Part shown: positions 7,637 to 14,758 of the stretch, in pieces
How the letters are laid out: each line of letters starts with the position of its first letter
How positions within the stretch are numbered: position 1 is the stretch's first letter
Source: JACDBD01 sp050743385
GTDB lineage: Bacteria; Actinomycetota; Acidimicrobiia; IMCC26256; JACDBD01
DNA: 17,619 nucleotides
Direction of reading: 5' to 3'
NCBI GenBank assembly: GCA_050743385.1
Contig: JBOGFJ010000111.1
Location: 1 to 17,619 of the forward strand
Notes under the pieces: model-generated
What the model was told of the DNA's origin: nothing
The model's input: only the letters and a program-made list of their open reading frames with translations
Databases searched by the model: none
Translations under genes and position numbers: made by a program

Positions 7637-8881
7637 TCACTCCCGGGCGGTGGTCTCCGCCAGCCGGCGGGTCAGGTAGCGGCGCTCGGCGTCGGTCGCC
7701 GCCAGCGCGAGCGCCTCGCGGTAGGCGGCGGAAGCGTCGGCGTTGCGCCCGAGACGGCGCAGGAGGTCGGCGCGGGTGGCGGGCAGGAGGTGGTAGTCGG
7801 GCAACTGTCCCGACGCCTCCAGCTCCTCGACGAGTGCGAGCCCGACCGCCGGCCCGTCGGCCATCGCCACCGCCACCGCCCGGTTCAGCTCGACCACCGG
7901 CGACGGCACGACCCGCGCCAGCTCGCCGTAGAGGGCCGCGATCTCGGCCCAGTCGGTGTCGGCCGCCTCGGGGGCGGTGGCGTGGGACGCGGCGATGGCG
8001 GCTTGCAGCTGGTAGGGACCGGGCCGGCGACGGCGCAGGGCAGCGTCGAGGAGCCCTGCACCCTCCTCGATCGTCGGCGTGTCCCAGCGGGTGCGGTCCT
8101 GCTCCTCCAGCGGGATCAGGTCGCCCGCGGTGTCGACGCGCGCGCCACGACGGGCGTCGTGGAGCAGCATGAGGGCGAGCAGGCCGAGCGCTTCGGGCTC
8201 GTCGGGCATGAGCTCGACGAGCATGCGGCCGAGGCGGATGGCCTCGGCGCACAGGTTCTGGCGCACGAGATCGGCGCCGGCGGTGGCGGCGTATCCCTCG
8301 TTGAAGAGGAGGTAGAGAACGGCGAGCACCGCGCCCGTGCGTTCGGGCAGAAGATCGCCCGGCGGCACCCGGTAGGGAATGCCGGCGTTGCGGATCTTGC
8401 GCTTCGCGCGTACCAGGCGCTGGGCCATCGTCGGCTCGGGAACCAGGAACGCCCGGGCAATCTCGGGAGTGGTCAGGCCCGCGAGGGTGCGCAACGTGAG
8501 CGCAACCTGGGCCTCGAGCGCGAGCGCCGGGTGGCAGCACGTGAAGATCAGCCGCAGCCGATCGTCCTCCACTCCGCTCGGGTTGTCGGGGCTCGGTTCG
8601 TCCGGCGGCGAGAGCATCGCTACCTGCTCGAGCTTGGACGCCCCGGTGGCGTCGCGGCGCAACCGGTCGACCGCGCGGTTGCGCGCGGTCGTGGTGAGCC
8701 AGGCGCCGGGGTTGCGCGGCACGCCGTCGCCCGGCCAGCGCTGCAGCGCCTGCGCGAAGGCATCCTGCGCGCACTCCTCGGCGAGGTCCCAGTCGCCCGT
8801 GACCCGGATGAGCGTCGCCACGACTCGTCCCCATTCCTCTCGGAAGGCATCGGCGACCGCCGCCTCGACTTCGGGGGTCAC
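7637..8881 (-). CDS. ECF42-type RNA polymerase sigma factor with C-terminal TPR region
   Basis: A 414-residue ECF sigma factor, about twice the usual length because of a C-terminal extension. Sigma-2 is at about 10-75 (WDLAEECAQDAFAQALQRWP, then NPGAWLTTTARNRAVDRLRRD). Sigma-4 is at about 105-165 (VALTLRTLAGLTTPEIARAF, PEPTMAQRLVRAKRKIR). The extension starts with LPERTGAVLAVLYLLFNEGY and continues as TPR-like helices (VVELNRAVAVAMADGPAVGL, LPDYHLLPATRADLLRRLG, AYREALALAATDAERRYL). This layout and the adjoining YCII/DGPF gene define ECF42. No anti-sigma factor gene is adjacent; in this group the extension is thought to control activity. GTG 8881 overlaps the YCII stop as GTGA, so the two are coupled. 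Likely autoregulated from 9249-9275. Confidence 0.95.
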   Translation of the reverse strand: MTPEVEAAVADAFREEWGRVVATLIRVTGDWDLAEECAQDAFAQALQRWPGDGVPRNPGAWLTTTARNRAVDRLRRDATGASKLEQVAMLSPPDEPSPDNPSGVEDDRLRLIFTCCHPALALEAQVALTLRTLAGLTTPEIARAFLVPEPTMAQRLVRAKRKIRNAGIPYRVPPGDLLPERTGAVLAVLYLLFNEGYAATAGADLVRQNLCAEAIRLGRMLVELMPDEPEALGLLALMLLHDARRGARVDTAGDLIPLEEQDRTRWDTPTIEEGAGLLDAALRRRRPGPYQLQAAIAASHATAPEAADTDWAEIAALYGELARVVPSPVVELNRAVAVAMADGPAVGLALVEELEASGQLPDYHLLPATRADLLRRLGRNADASAAYREALALAATDAERRYLTRRLAETTARE

Positions 8882-9216
8882 AGCTCCCAGATCGGCCTCA
8901 CCTCGATCGCCCCGTAGCGAGCGGCGGGGTGCTTCGCCGCCAGCTCGATGGCCTCGTCGAGATCCGCGCAGTCGACGATATTGAAGCCACCGACCATCTC
9001 CTTGGTCTCGGCGAAGGGACCGTCGGACGTGAGCACTGCGTCCTCGCGCACGCGCACGGTGGTGGCGTCGGTGCCGGGGCGCAGCCGTTCACCGCCCTGC
9101 AGCACGCCCCGCCCCTCGAGCTCGTCGACCCAACCCATGAACCCGGCGTCGGCCCGGATCTCGGCCGGGCTCGGCGAGTAGGTCTCGTCGGTGCAGATCA
9201 TCAGCATGTAGCGCAT
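8878..9216 (-). CDS. YCII-related (DGPF) protein
   Basis: A 112-residue YCII-family protein with a dimeric alpha/beta-barrel fold. The hallmark DGPFAETKE is at 65-73, with MRYMLMICTDE at the N terminus, GGFNIVDCADLDEAIELAAKHP in the second half and EVRPI at the end. ATG 9216 has a strong AGGAGG four bases upstream; more upstream starts would run through the promoter. Family knowledge: DGPF proteins are the standard genetic partner and main target of ECF42 sigma factors; their reaction is not known. First gene of the operon, overlapping the sigma factor gene by four bases. Confidence 0.94.
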   Translation of the reverse strand: MRYMLMICTDETYSPSPAEIRADAGFMGWVDELEGRGVLQGGERLRPGTDATTVRVREDAVLTSDGPFAETKEMVGGFNIVDCADLDEAIELAAKHPAARYGAIEVRPIWEL

Positions 9217-9248
9217 GCGCCCTCCTCGTTCTGTCGATGCACTACTAC

Positions 9249-9275
9249 GACGAGCCGGGACTGACCGTATCGACA
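9249..9275 (-). promoter_or_regulatory. ECF42-type promoter of the YCII-sigma operon
   Basis: Minus strand: TGTCGA (9270-9275), 17 bases, then CGTC (9249-9252) followed by G. It sits about 33 bases before the YCII ATG, with AGGAGG in the leader. It would make the sigma factor drive its own operon, as described for ECF42. Confidence 0.82.
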
Positions 9276-9314
9276 CCAAGAGGGAAGTGGCCTCCTCAGA
9301 ATCCCGGATCAGGC

Positions 9315-9353
9315 GCGAGTGGGACCGGGTGCGACGCACCCGGTCCCACTCGC
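9315..9353 (-). terminator. Long perfect inverted repeat, likely terminator
   Basis: Two 19-base arms (9315-9333 and 9335-9353) are perfect reverse complements around one central base, 39 bp in all. It starts 29 bases past the stop of the secreted-repeat gene and lies upstream of the YCII promoter. There is no T-run on either side, so it would act as a U-less hairpin terminator or insulator. A protein-binding palindrome is the alternative. Confidence 0.6.
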
Positions 9354-9382
9354 ATCTCACGCACCTGGGTATGGCTAGCGCA

Positions 9383-9838
9383 TCACGAGATCGTGCTGAC
9401 GCTCACCGCATCCGACTCACAGGTTGCCGTAGCGTCCTGAAGATCGCTGACCAGGATGCCGGCGTTCACATCACAGACGTTCGCCGCGATGCCGATCGGG
9501 ACTTGCACGAACACGTCGTCGAGCAGCACGTTCACCAAGCCTTGCTGATGCGTGGGACCGCCCGGATCCGCGAACTCGATGTTCGCTTCGCTCCCGGCAT
9601 CCGCCTCACAATCAGCCGGGGCGTCTTGGAGCTGATCCACCAGCACGGCAACGTTGACGTCGCAGATGTTCGCGGCGAGAGATACCGGAATCTGTACGCC
9701 CACGTCGGTGATCGCCACGTTGACAAGTCCCTCTTGGGTCACGGGCTCGGCCGCTACAGGCAGTGCCGTCGCCGCAGCACCACCTCCCAGCGTCAGCACC
9801 GAGACCGCGCTGACCAGAGCTTTCTTCACACATCGCAT
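9383..9838 (-). CDS. Secreted protein with two 63-residue repeats
   Basis: A 151-residue exported protein. A Sec signal peptide (MRCVKK, hydrophobic core to about residue 28, cleavage near PVAA-EP) is followed by two copies of one module offset by exactly 63 residues without gaps. Repeat 1 has QEGLVNVAITDVGVQIPVSL, AANICDVN and LQDAPADCEAD; repeat 2 has QQGLVNVLLDDVFVQVPIGI, AANVCDVN and LQDATATCESD. Each copy carries two Cys (59/77 and 122/140), probably disulfide-bonded. The hydrophobic beta-strand pattern with V-P before A-x-x-C distantly recalls chaplin-type surface proteins, but this is only a resemblance. ATG 9838 has GAGGGG six to seven bases upstream. Monocistronic, with a strong hairpin behind it. 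Function unknown; cell surface or extracellular. Confidence 0.85.
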   Translation of the reverse strand: MRCVKKALVSAVSVLTLGGGAAATALPVAAEPVTQEGLVNVAITDVGVQIPVSLAANICDVNVAVLVDQLQDAPADCEADAGSEANIEFADPGGPTHQQGLVNVLLDDVFVQVPIGIAANVCDVNAGILVSDLQDATATCESDAVSVSTIS

Positions 9839-10146
9839 TTGGTGCCCCCTCGCACTCGTTGGACGGGATCACCGACTACCCATGCGCGACTCGCCGTATA
9901 CGGGAACCGGCACTATGGACATACCAGCACGCGCTTCACATACGTGCGCCTTCTTCGTTCTTTCGGGTTCGCCAGCGGTCACGCTCGTGCCGAAGCCACC
10001 CGTCCTCCCAGAAGCTCGCGTCGCCACGGGCGGCGAGAAGTGCGTCGTGCGCGTCGACCATGACCGACGAACTGGACGGCTGGAGCTCGGATGTTCTTTC
10101 CGCAGTTCTCCCCGGAGGGCTCGGAGCGATGACCCGGAAGAACGAT
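9839..10146. other. 308-base intergenic region, mostly without recognisable content
   Basis: It lies between the secreted-repeat gene and the PaaK-like gene (both minus strand) and should hold the promoter of the former and the end of the latter's transcript. A perfect 10-bp palindrome, CCGTATACGG, is at 9894-9903, about 57 bases before the ATG at 9838, and may be an operator. I see no clear -35/-10 pair and no T-rich terminator. A possible 41-codon minus-strand reading frame (9936-10061) is listed separately. Confidence 0.5.
9936..10061 (-). CDS. Possible 41-residue protein or gene remnant
   Basis: A short frame beginning MVDAHDALLAARGDASFWED and ending in NEEGARM. The composition looks protein-like (Trp/Phe, balanced charge) and about three quarters of third codon positions are G or C, lower than in the neighbouring genes. 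There is no Shine-Dalgarno before the ATG, and I do not recognise the sequence. It could be a small gene, the broken end of an older gene, or chance. Confidence 0.22.
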   Translation of the reverse strand: MVDAHDALLAARGDASFWEDGWLRHERDRWRTRKNEEGARM

Positions 10147-11547
10147 TCAGTGGCGAGGCCCCGGTTGAGGGATGAAGGTCGCGAGCTTGCCGGTCTCGGG
10201 GTTCCGCGAGAGCGCCGCGACCCGTCTGACGGTGGCCGTCGGCGCGCCCATTCCGGCCCGTTGCAACGCGTCGGTGAGTTGCCCGGCGAGGTCGGTGGTG
10301 TCGAGAGACCCCGACGCCGCCACCACCACGTCGACGCCACCGTTGGTCTGGCGGACCTGGTAGTCGACGACGGCCGGGGCGCGCACCAGGACCGAGCGGA
10401 TGGCATGGGGGTGCACGGTCAGGTCGCCCCACCGCAGCATCTCGGCCGCGCGACCGTCGACGGTGGCGCGGAGGTGCCCGTGGCCCGCCGCCTCGGGGCA
10501 GCGCACGAAGCGGTCGGTGAGCTCGTAGCGGATCAGTGGTTGCGTGCGGTTGAACAAGTTGGTCACCAACACCCGGCTCGACGGTGTGCCGTTCGGGACG
10601 GGGCGGCCGTCGTCGTCGACGAGCTCGACGATCGCGAGGTCGGACGCGAACGCGATGGGGTCCTCCCCCGGTTCGCTGACGCCGAACAAGCCCTCGCTGG
10701 AGCCGAACTGGTTGGCTACGGGCACGCCGAAGGCGCCGGTGATCCGCTGGCGGACCTCCACCGTGAGGGTCTCGCTCGACGTCGTGATCGCGAGCGGATG
10801 GATGGCGAGACGGCCCGCCTCCTGCTCGGCGGCGAGCACGGTCACGGCGCTCGGGTAACCGAGGACGAGGAGAGGCTGGAGCTCATTGAGCCGAGCCACC
10901 ATCTCCGGAACCGGAAGGGTGGCCGGGACCATCGTCGCCGAGATGAAACCGCCCGAGGCGATGGCACCCAAGGCGTTGGTGGCGTGAACGGGCGAGCCGG
11001 CACTGACGAAGGCCATCGGCACGCCGCCCGGGGGCGGCTCGCCGAACGACAACAGCGTCGACAGCGCGCGTCGTGCACCCGCGGCCATGCAGTCGACGAT
11101 GGCTTTGGCGTCGTAGACGAAGACGCCCTTCTCACCCGAGGCGCCACCGGACGCCAAACAGGTGTATTCGTCGAGCAGGAACTCGGGCCGCTCGCGTAAC
11201 GATGCGAGATGGTCTTCCACGGCCTTTCGGCTGAGGCGCCGATCCGTGACCAGTGCATCGAAGCCGGCCATCATCTCGGTCTTCGTCATCACCGGCAACG
11301 ACGGCAGATCTTCCAGCTCGAACGTCGAAGGGTCAACGCCCTCGAGTCGGGCGGCGTGGAACGGCGAACGCTCGATGGCGTGCGCGAGCAGTTCCCGCAG
11401 CTGCTCGCGCTGATGTGTGTCGATCCGCTCCGGGCCCCACGCCAGCCGTTCGATGTGGTCGCCGATCGCGGCGGCGAAGCGAGCTCGGCGGTCGCGACGG
11501 AGCGCTTCGGACGCCTCGGTCGCCGTGTCGGCTGGCGACTGGGTCAT
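10147..11547 (-). CDS. PaaK-like adenylate-forming enzyme (phenylacetate-CoA ligase family)
   Basis: A 466-residue enzyme of the PaaK/CapK branch of the adenylate-forming superfamily. Seen: N-terminal helical part (QLRELLAHAIERSPFHAARL), the LPSLPVMTKTEMMAGFD segment typical of PaaK-like proteins, a P-loop CLASGGASGEKGVF (130-143) in place of SSGTTGxP, the motif NQFGSSEG (279-286) equivalent to the YGxTE element, LIRYELTDRF, and the C-terminal SRNPETGKLATF with the likely catalytic Lys. It should activate an aromatic or other carboxylate as acyl-AMP, followed by CoA transfer. The substrate is unknown. ATG 11547 overlaps the tetR stop by four bases (ATGA), so it is co-transcribed with, and probably controlled by, that regulator. 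Confidence 0.88.
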   Translation of the reverse strand: MTQSPADTATEASEALRRDRRARFAAAIGDHIERLAWGPERIDTHQREQLRELLAHAIERSPFHAARLEGVDPSTFELEDLPSLPVMTKTEMMAGFDALVTDRRLSRKAVEDHLASLRERPEFLLDEYTCLASGGASGEKGVFVYDAKAIVDCMAAGARRALSTLLSFGEPPPGGVPMAFVSAGSPVHATNALGAIASGGFISATMVPATLPVPEMVARLNELQPLLVLGYPSAVTVLAAEQEAGRLAIHPLAITTSSETLTVEVRQRITGAFGVPVANQFGSSEGLFGVSEPGEDPIAFASDLAIVELVDDDGRPVPNGTPSSRVLVTNLFNRTQPLIRYELTDRFVRCPEAAGHGHLRATVDGRAAEMLRWGDLTVHPHAIRSVLVRAPAVVDYQVRQTNGGVDVVVAASGSLDTTDLAGQLTDALQRAGMGAPTATVRRVAALSRNPETGKLATFIPQPGPRH

Positions 11548-12167
11548 GGGTGTCGACTCCCGGTCGGCGGTGCCGGATCGAAGACGGGTGCGAACACCTC
11601 GACCGGAGTCGTGTCGTCGCCGAGGGCGCTGCGATCGACTTGCCACTCCAGCGGAATGCCCGAGGCGATTGCCAGCATCGCGTGGGCGAGCGTTCGCACC
11701 GGTCGAGGCGGGTCGACCCCCGCCCGGCCGTAGAGCCCGGCCAGCGTGTCGGCCAGTTCCGCGACGGTGCGTCGGTGGAGCGCCGCGTAGCGGGCCGAGA
11801 GCTCGGGGTCGCGCGCCGCGTGCACGCGGAACTCGAGGAGCAACAGCACCCACTCGGCGTTGTCCTCGTGGTCGGTTGCGCCCGCGGCCGCAATCGCCCG
11901 CACGCCTTCGACGCCGGCGAGGTCGGCGGCGAGCGCTCGGTTCTGCTCGGCGCGCTCCGCGATGCGCACCTCCAGGAGGGCAAGGACGAGGTCGGCCTTG
12001 CCGCCGAACTGCGAGTAGACGACGCCCCGGGAGAAGCCGGCCGCCTCGGCGATCTCGTCGACGGAGACGGCGTGGAAGCCCCGGCGGAGGAAGACCTCAC
12101 GAGCGGCTGCGAGCACGCGCGCCCGGTTCTCCTCCGTCTGCTCGCTGCGGCTGAGCCGGGTCGCCAT
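11544..12167 (-). CDS. TetR-family transcriptional regulator
   Basis: A 207-residue TetR-type repressor. The N-terminal HTH domain (about 10-62) reads RARVLAAAREVFLRRGFHAV, then VDEIAEAAGFSRGVVYSQFG and GKADLVLALLE, a textbook match. The C-terminal ligand domain has family-typical helices (NAEWVLLLLEFRVHAARDPEL, RTLAHAMLAIASGIPLEWQV), of the TetR_C type with aromatic residues that suit a hydrophobic or acyl-CoA-like ligand (inference). First gene of a two-gene operon with the PaaK-like enzyme, overlapping by four bases. An imperfect inverted repeat over its own promoter suggests autorepression. ATG 12167 has only a weak Shine-Dalgarno (AGGT). Confidence 0.95.
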   Translation of the reverse strand: MATRLSRSEQTEENRARVLAAAREVFLRRGFHAVSVDEIAEAAGFSRGVVYSQFGGKADLVLALLEVRIAERAEQNRALAADLAGVEGVRAIAAAGATDHEDNAEWVLLLLEFRVHAARDPELSARYAALHRRTVAELADTLAGLYGRAGVDPPRPVRTLAHAMLAIASGIPLEWQVDRSALGDDTTPVEVFAPVFDPAPPTGSRHP

Positions 12168-12173
12168 ACGACC

Positions 12174-12204
12174 TGCATTGAACTACAGACCGTATTCAGA
12201 TGCA
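12174..12204 (-). promoter_or_regulatory. Candidate TetR operator
   Basis: Imperfect inverted repeat: TGCATTGAA (12174-12182) and TTCAGATGCA (12195-12204), matching except for one extra base in the right arm, with a 12-base centre. It covers the -10 region of the tetR promoter, where a repressor would block transcription. Confidence 0.5.
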
Positions 12205-12217
12205 AGAGGTATGTGAA
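12189..12217 (-). promoter_or_regulatory. Putative tetR-paaK promoter
   Basis: Minus strand: TTCACA (12212-12217, five of six to TTGACA), 17-base spacer, TACGGT (12189-12194, TAnnnT). The leader to ATG 12167 would be about 15 bases. The local sequence is AT-richer than its surroundings. Confidence 0.5.
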
Positions 12218-12227
12218 TCGGAGCTGG

Positions 12228-12887
12228 CTACGACGCGCCGAAGTGGCCCGAGCACAACACGCTCCCGTCGCGGTCGACGAGCGCCACGCTGACGATGTGG
12301 TCGCCCTCGGCCGGCAGGCTGACGCGCCAGGAGTAGTCGAGCTCCTCGGCGAGACTGACGAGTTGTCGCGTGCCATCCCCTCGTTCGATCACGAGCCGGT
12401 ACGGCGGCACCGAACGTCCGGCGCCCGCCTTCTCCCAGTCGGTCACGTTCACGACCACCCTGGCCGGATCGTCCTCGCGGAGATGGGCGGTCCCGACGAC
12501 GGTCCCGTCACTGGTGCGCATCCGAGCCGCCGAGACCGGCCGGCCGCGACCGTCCGGCACCACGGTGACGACGAGCACGGCGAGGATCGCAGCGGCGACG
12601 AGCACCGGCCGGATCCAGCGGCGCCGGCGCCGGGCGTTGACCTCACCCCGTTGCTCGATGTGCCCAATGCGCGAGAGGACGCGGCTCTCGAATCCGGCCG
12701 GTGGCGGCGATGTCGGCGCCGCCAGCAACACGAGGTCGGCGGTGACGGCGAGCGACGCGACGGCGCCGCGGCACGCTTCGCAGTGCTCGAGGTGGTGGAG
12801 CGCCGCCGCTCGCTCCGTGCCGGTGAGCATGTCGAGGGCAAGCTCGTCGGCCATGTCGTGCAGCGTCTGGCAGTCCATGGCGGTCAC
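12228..12887 (-). CDS. RskA-like membrane anti-sigma factor with zinc-binding domain
   Basis: A 219-residue anti-sigma factor. The N-terminal ZAS domain shows H-x3-C-x2-C (HLEHCEAC) plus an upstream DMADELALDML helix. After a Pro-rich linker comes one membrane helix (WIRPVLVAAAILAVLVVTVV, about 91-110) preceded by an Arg-rich cytoplasmic patch. The outer part (about 112-219) has the RskA C-terminal pattern, e.g. DGTVVGTAHLR, VNVTDWEKAG and SWRVSLPAEGDHIVSVALVD. It should hold the adjacent sigma factor inactive at the membrane and release it by regulated proteolysis. GTG 12887 overlaps the sigma stop as GTGA; an ATG three codons later (12878) is also possible. Neither has a clear Shine-Dalgarno, which fits translational coupling. 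Confidence 0.92.
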   Translation of the reverse strand: MTAMDCQTLHDMADELALDMLTGTERAAALHHLEHCEACRGAVASLAVTADLVLLAAPTSPPPAGFESRVLSRIGHIEQRGEVNARRRRRWIRPVLVAAAILAVLVVTVVPDGRGRPVSAARMRTSDGTVVGTAHLREDDPARVVVNVTDWEKAGAGRSVPPYRLVIERGDGTRQLVSLAEELDYSWRVSLPAEGDHIVSVALVDRDGSVLCSGHFGAS

Positions 12888-13483
12888 AGCGCGGCCGGCA
12901 TGCGCAGCTCGTCCCGGAGGCGGCGCAGCCCTCTGCGGATGCGGGTCTTCACGGTCCCCAACGGCACGTCGGTCGCCTCGCTGATCTCACGGGCGGTGAG
13001 TCCGAGCAATGTGGCCGCGAGGAGCGCGTCGCGTTGCTCGGCCGGGAAGGATCGCAACGCGCCGACGACGCGGGCAACGTCGTCTCGGTCGGTGATCTGT
13101 TCCTCGAGGTCATCCTGGTCGGCGACCAGTTCCATGGGCAGAGTCTCGAAGAGCATCTCTCGGCGGCCGCCACTCACGCGGCCGCGATCGATGGCGACGT
13201 TGCGGGTGATGCCGAGCAGCCAGGTGGCCACGGAGCCCCGCCGCGAGTCGTAGCTGGCCGCGTACCGCCAGGCGCGCACGAACGCCTCTTGCGCCGCTTC
13301 CTCCGCGTCGAGGGGGTTGCCGGTGATCGTCGACGCGAGCCCGTAGACCTTGGCCTGGAAGCGACGGACGAACACCACGCCGGCCTCGGCGTCGCCGGTC
13401 GCGAACCCCTCCAAGAGGGCTTCGTCGGTCGTGTCCCACACGCCCTCGTATACCTGCCGAGACCGCTGTCGGGATTCACCCAC
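12884..13483 (-). CDS. SigK-like ECF sigma factor
   Basis: A 199-residue ECF sigma factor of usual length. Sigma-2 is at about 35-102 (VVFVRRFQAKVYGLASTITG, DAEEAAQEAFVRAWRYAASYD, SVATWLLGITRNVAIDRGR). Sigma-4 is at about 137-193 (LRSFPAEQRDALLAATLLG, TAREISEATDVPLGTVKTR, IRRGLRRLRDEL). It lies four bases into the anti-sigma gene, the normal sigma-K/RskA arrangement. Start uncertain: no ATG lies near the conserved part. GTG 13483 gives an ordinary length, GTG 13441 a shorter form, and ATG 13537 would run into the divergent lipoprotein gene. None has a good Shine-Dalgarno. The 52-base gap to the divergent gene should hold both promoters, but I see no convincing motif there. Confidence 0.92.
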   Translation of the reverse strand: MGESRQRSRQVYEGVWDTTDEALLEGFATGDAEAGVVFVRRFQAKVYGLASTITGNPLDAEEAAQEAFVRAWRYAASYDSRRGSVATWLLGITRNVAIDRGRVSGGRREMLFETLPMELVADQDDLEEQITDRDDVARVVGALRSFPAEQRDALLAATLLGLTAREISEATDVPLGTVKTRIRRGLRRLRDELRMPAAL

Positions 13484-13535
13484 GCCGCATCGATCGCGTG
13501 CATCCCGGAGCGGCCGCCTGCCGGTATGGAAGGTC

Positions 13536-14072
13536 ATGCCTACAGACAGCACGACCCCGATGCCTTCATCCCAGCTCGCCGCGACGCCGCTTCGGCGTAT
13601 CCGTCTCGCCGGAGCGGTCCTCGCGCTCGTCGCGGTCCTCGCGCTCGTCGGCGCCGCATGCGGTGACGACAGCTCGGGTGCATCCACGATCGACACGATC
13701 GAGGTCACCACACCTGCCGACGGCGCCACCGTCGGCGAGTCGTTCGACGTCGATGTCGACACCAGCGCGCCGATCGGTGAGCCCGACACCGGCCGCCAGC
13801 ACCTGCACTTCTACTACGACGTCGAGCCCGGCGCCGAGGACTACGACATCGTCTACGACGTGCCGTTCACAACGCGAGACCTCTCGCCGGGTGAACACAC
13901 CATCCATGCCGTCGTTGCCAACAGCGATCACAGCATCACCGGCGTCCGCCAGGAGCTCACGGTGACCGTCGAGCCCGGCGCGACGGGTGGCGGTGGTGAT
14001 GGCGGTGGCGATGGAGCCGGAGACGAGCCGGCACCGACGTCTGAGCGCCCCGACCTGCCGCCGGGCTACTGA
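13536..14072 (+). CDS. Putative lipoprotein with beta-sandwich domain
   Basis: A 178-residue exported protein. Charged N-terminus, hydrophobic core LAGAVLALVAVLALVGAAC and a lipobox-type Cys at 42 followed by GDDSSG, so probably a lipid-anchored envelope protein. Residues 50-150 form one Ig-like or DUF4399-like beta domain: IEVTTPADGATVGESFDVDV, a central RQHLHFYYDV, then LSPGEHTIHAVVANSDHS and a last strand QELTVTVEPG. A Gly/Asp-rich tail follows. ATG 13536 has GGAAGG only two bases upstream; ATG 13560 lacks any. Divergent from the SigK-like gene and five bases ahead of the cytochrome b gene, so the two are likely co-expressed and may work together at the membrane. Exact role unknown. Confidence 0.82.
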   Translation: MPTDSTTPMPSSQLAATPLRRIRLAGAVLALVAVLALVGAACGDDSSGASTIDTIEVTTPADGATVGESFDVDVDTSAPIGEPDTGRQHLHFYYDVEPGAEDYDIVYDVPFTTRDLSPGEHTIHAVVANSDHSITGVRQELTVTVEPGATGGGGDGGGDGAGDEPAPTSERPDLPPGY

Positions 14073-14077
14073 CGCCG

Positions 14078-14746
14078 ATGCCCGCCGGTCAGCGGGGGCA
14101 TGCGACCCGCTTCGACCGGCGTACCCGCTGGTTCCATGGCGCCTGGGCCGTGGTCACGTTGGTGCTGCTCGCCACCGGCTGGTGGCTCCGCGCCGGCCAC
14201 GAAGGCGACCCGAGCCTGCTCGCACGTCTCGCCGACCGGCCCGACACCGAGCTCCACCGCCAGGCCGGTTGGATCCTGGTCGGGCTCGTCGCCGTCGCCT
14301 TGACGCTCGGCATCCGCGGCGCGTTTCGCTTCGCGCGCGAGACCGTGCGCATCGATCGTGGTGACGGCCACTGGTTCCGGCGCTGGCCGATCGGCGCGTT
14401 CACCGGCCGCTTCGCTCACCACCGTGGGCACTTCGATCCCGGTCAACGGCTCGCGAACATCGGCTTCGTGGCCACCCTCGGCACCTTGGTCGTCACCGGC
14501 ATCGGGCTCACCACCGTGAAGACGGGACCATCGTTCGTCTGGTTCCACCGCGTGCACCGCTACGCGACCTACGCGCTCATCATCCTCGTCGCCGGCCATA
14601 TCCTCGTGGCCGCCGGCGTGCTCCCCGGGTACCGCGGCGCCTGGCGGTCGATGCACCTCGGTGGGCGCACGCCCCAGGCCACCGCACGCCGCCTGTGGCC
14701 CGAGTCCGAGCTCAGCCGCTCTGGGCGACCGGGAGACGACCGGTAA
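14078..14746 (+). CDS. FdnI/formate dehydrogenase gamma-type cytochrome b
   Basis: A 222-residue four-helix membrane cytochrome b. Helices lie near 19-37, 63-80, 125-145 and 160-180. Candidate haem ligands are His20 (RWFHG), His60 (ELHRQAGW), His157/His160 (FHRVHRY) and His174 (VAGHILVA). The segment HFDPGQRLANIGF (118-130) matches the FNPGQK region of formate dehydrogenase gamma subunits. Family role: transfer of electrons between a periplasm-facing partner and quinone. No catalytic dehydrogenase subunit is in the window, so the partner is missing or encoded elsewhere. Five bases after the lipoprotein stop and 12 before the methyltransferase, in one operon. Confidence 0.88.
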   Translation: MPAGQRGHATRFDRRTRWFHGAWAVVTLVLLATGWWLRAGHEGDPSLLARLADRPDTELHRQAGWILVGLVAVALTLGIRGAFRFARETVRIDRGDGHWFRRWPIGAFTGRFAHHRGHFDPGQRLANIGFVATLGTLVVTGIGLTTVKTGPSFVWFHRVHRYATYALIILVAGHILVAAGVLPGYRGAWRSMHLGGRTPQATARRLWPESELSRSGRPGDDR

Positions 14747-14758
14747 GACTGTGCGCCC

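Noticed and set aside
9859..11199. 446-codon plus-strand frame opposite the PaaK-like gene
   Set aside because: The minus-strand gene has clear enzyme motifs over the same bases; the plus frame has no domain and low-complexity composition.
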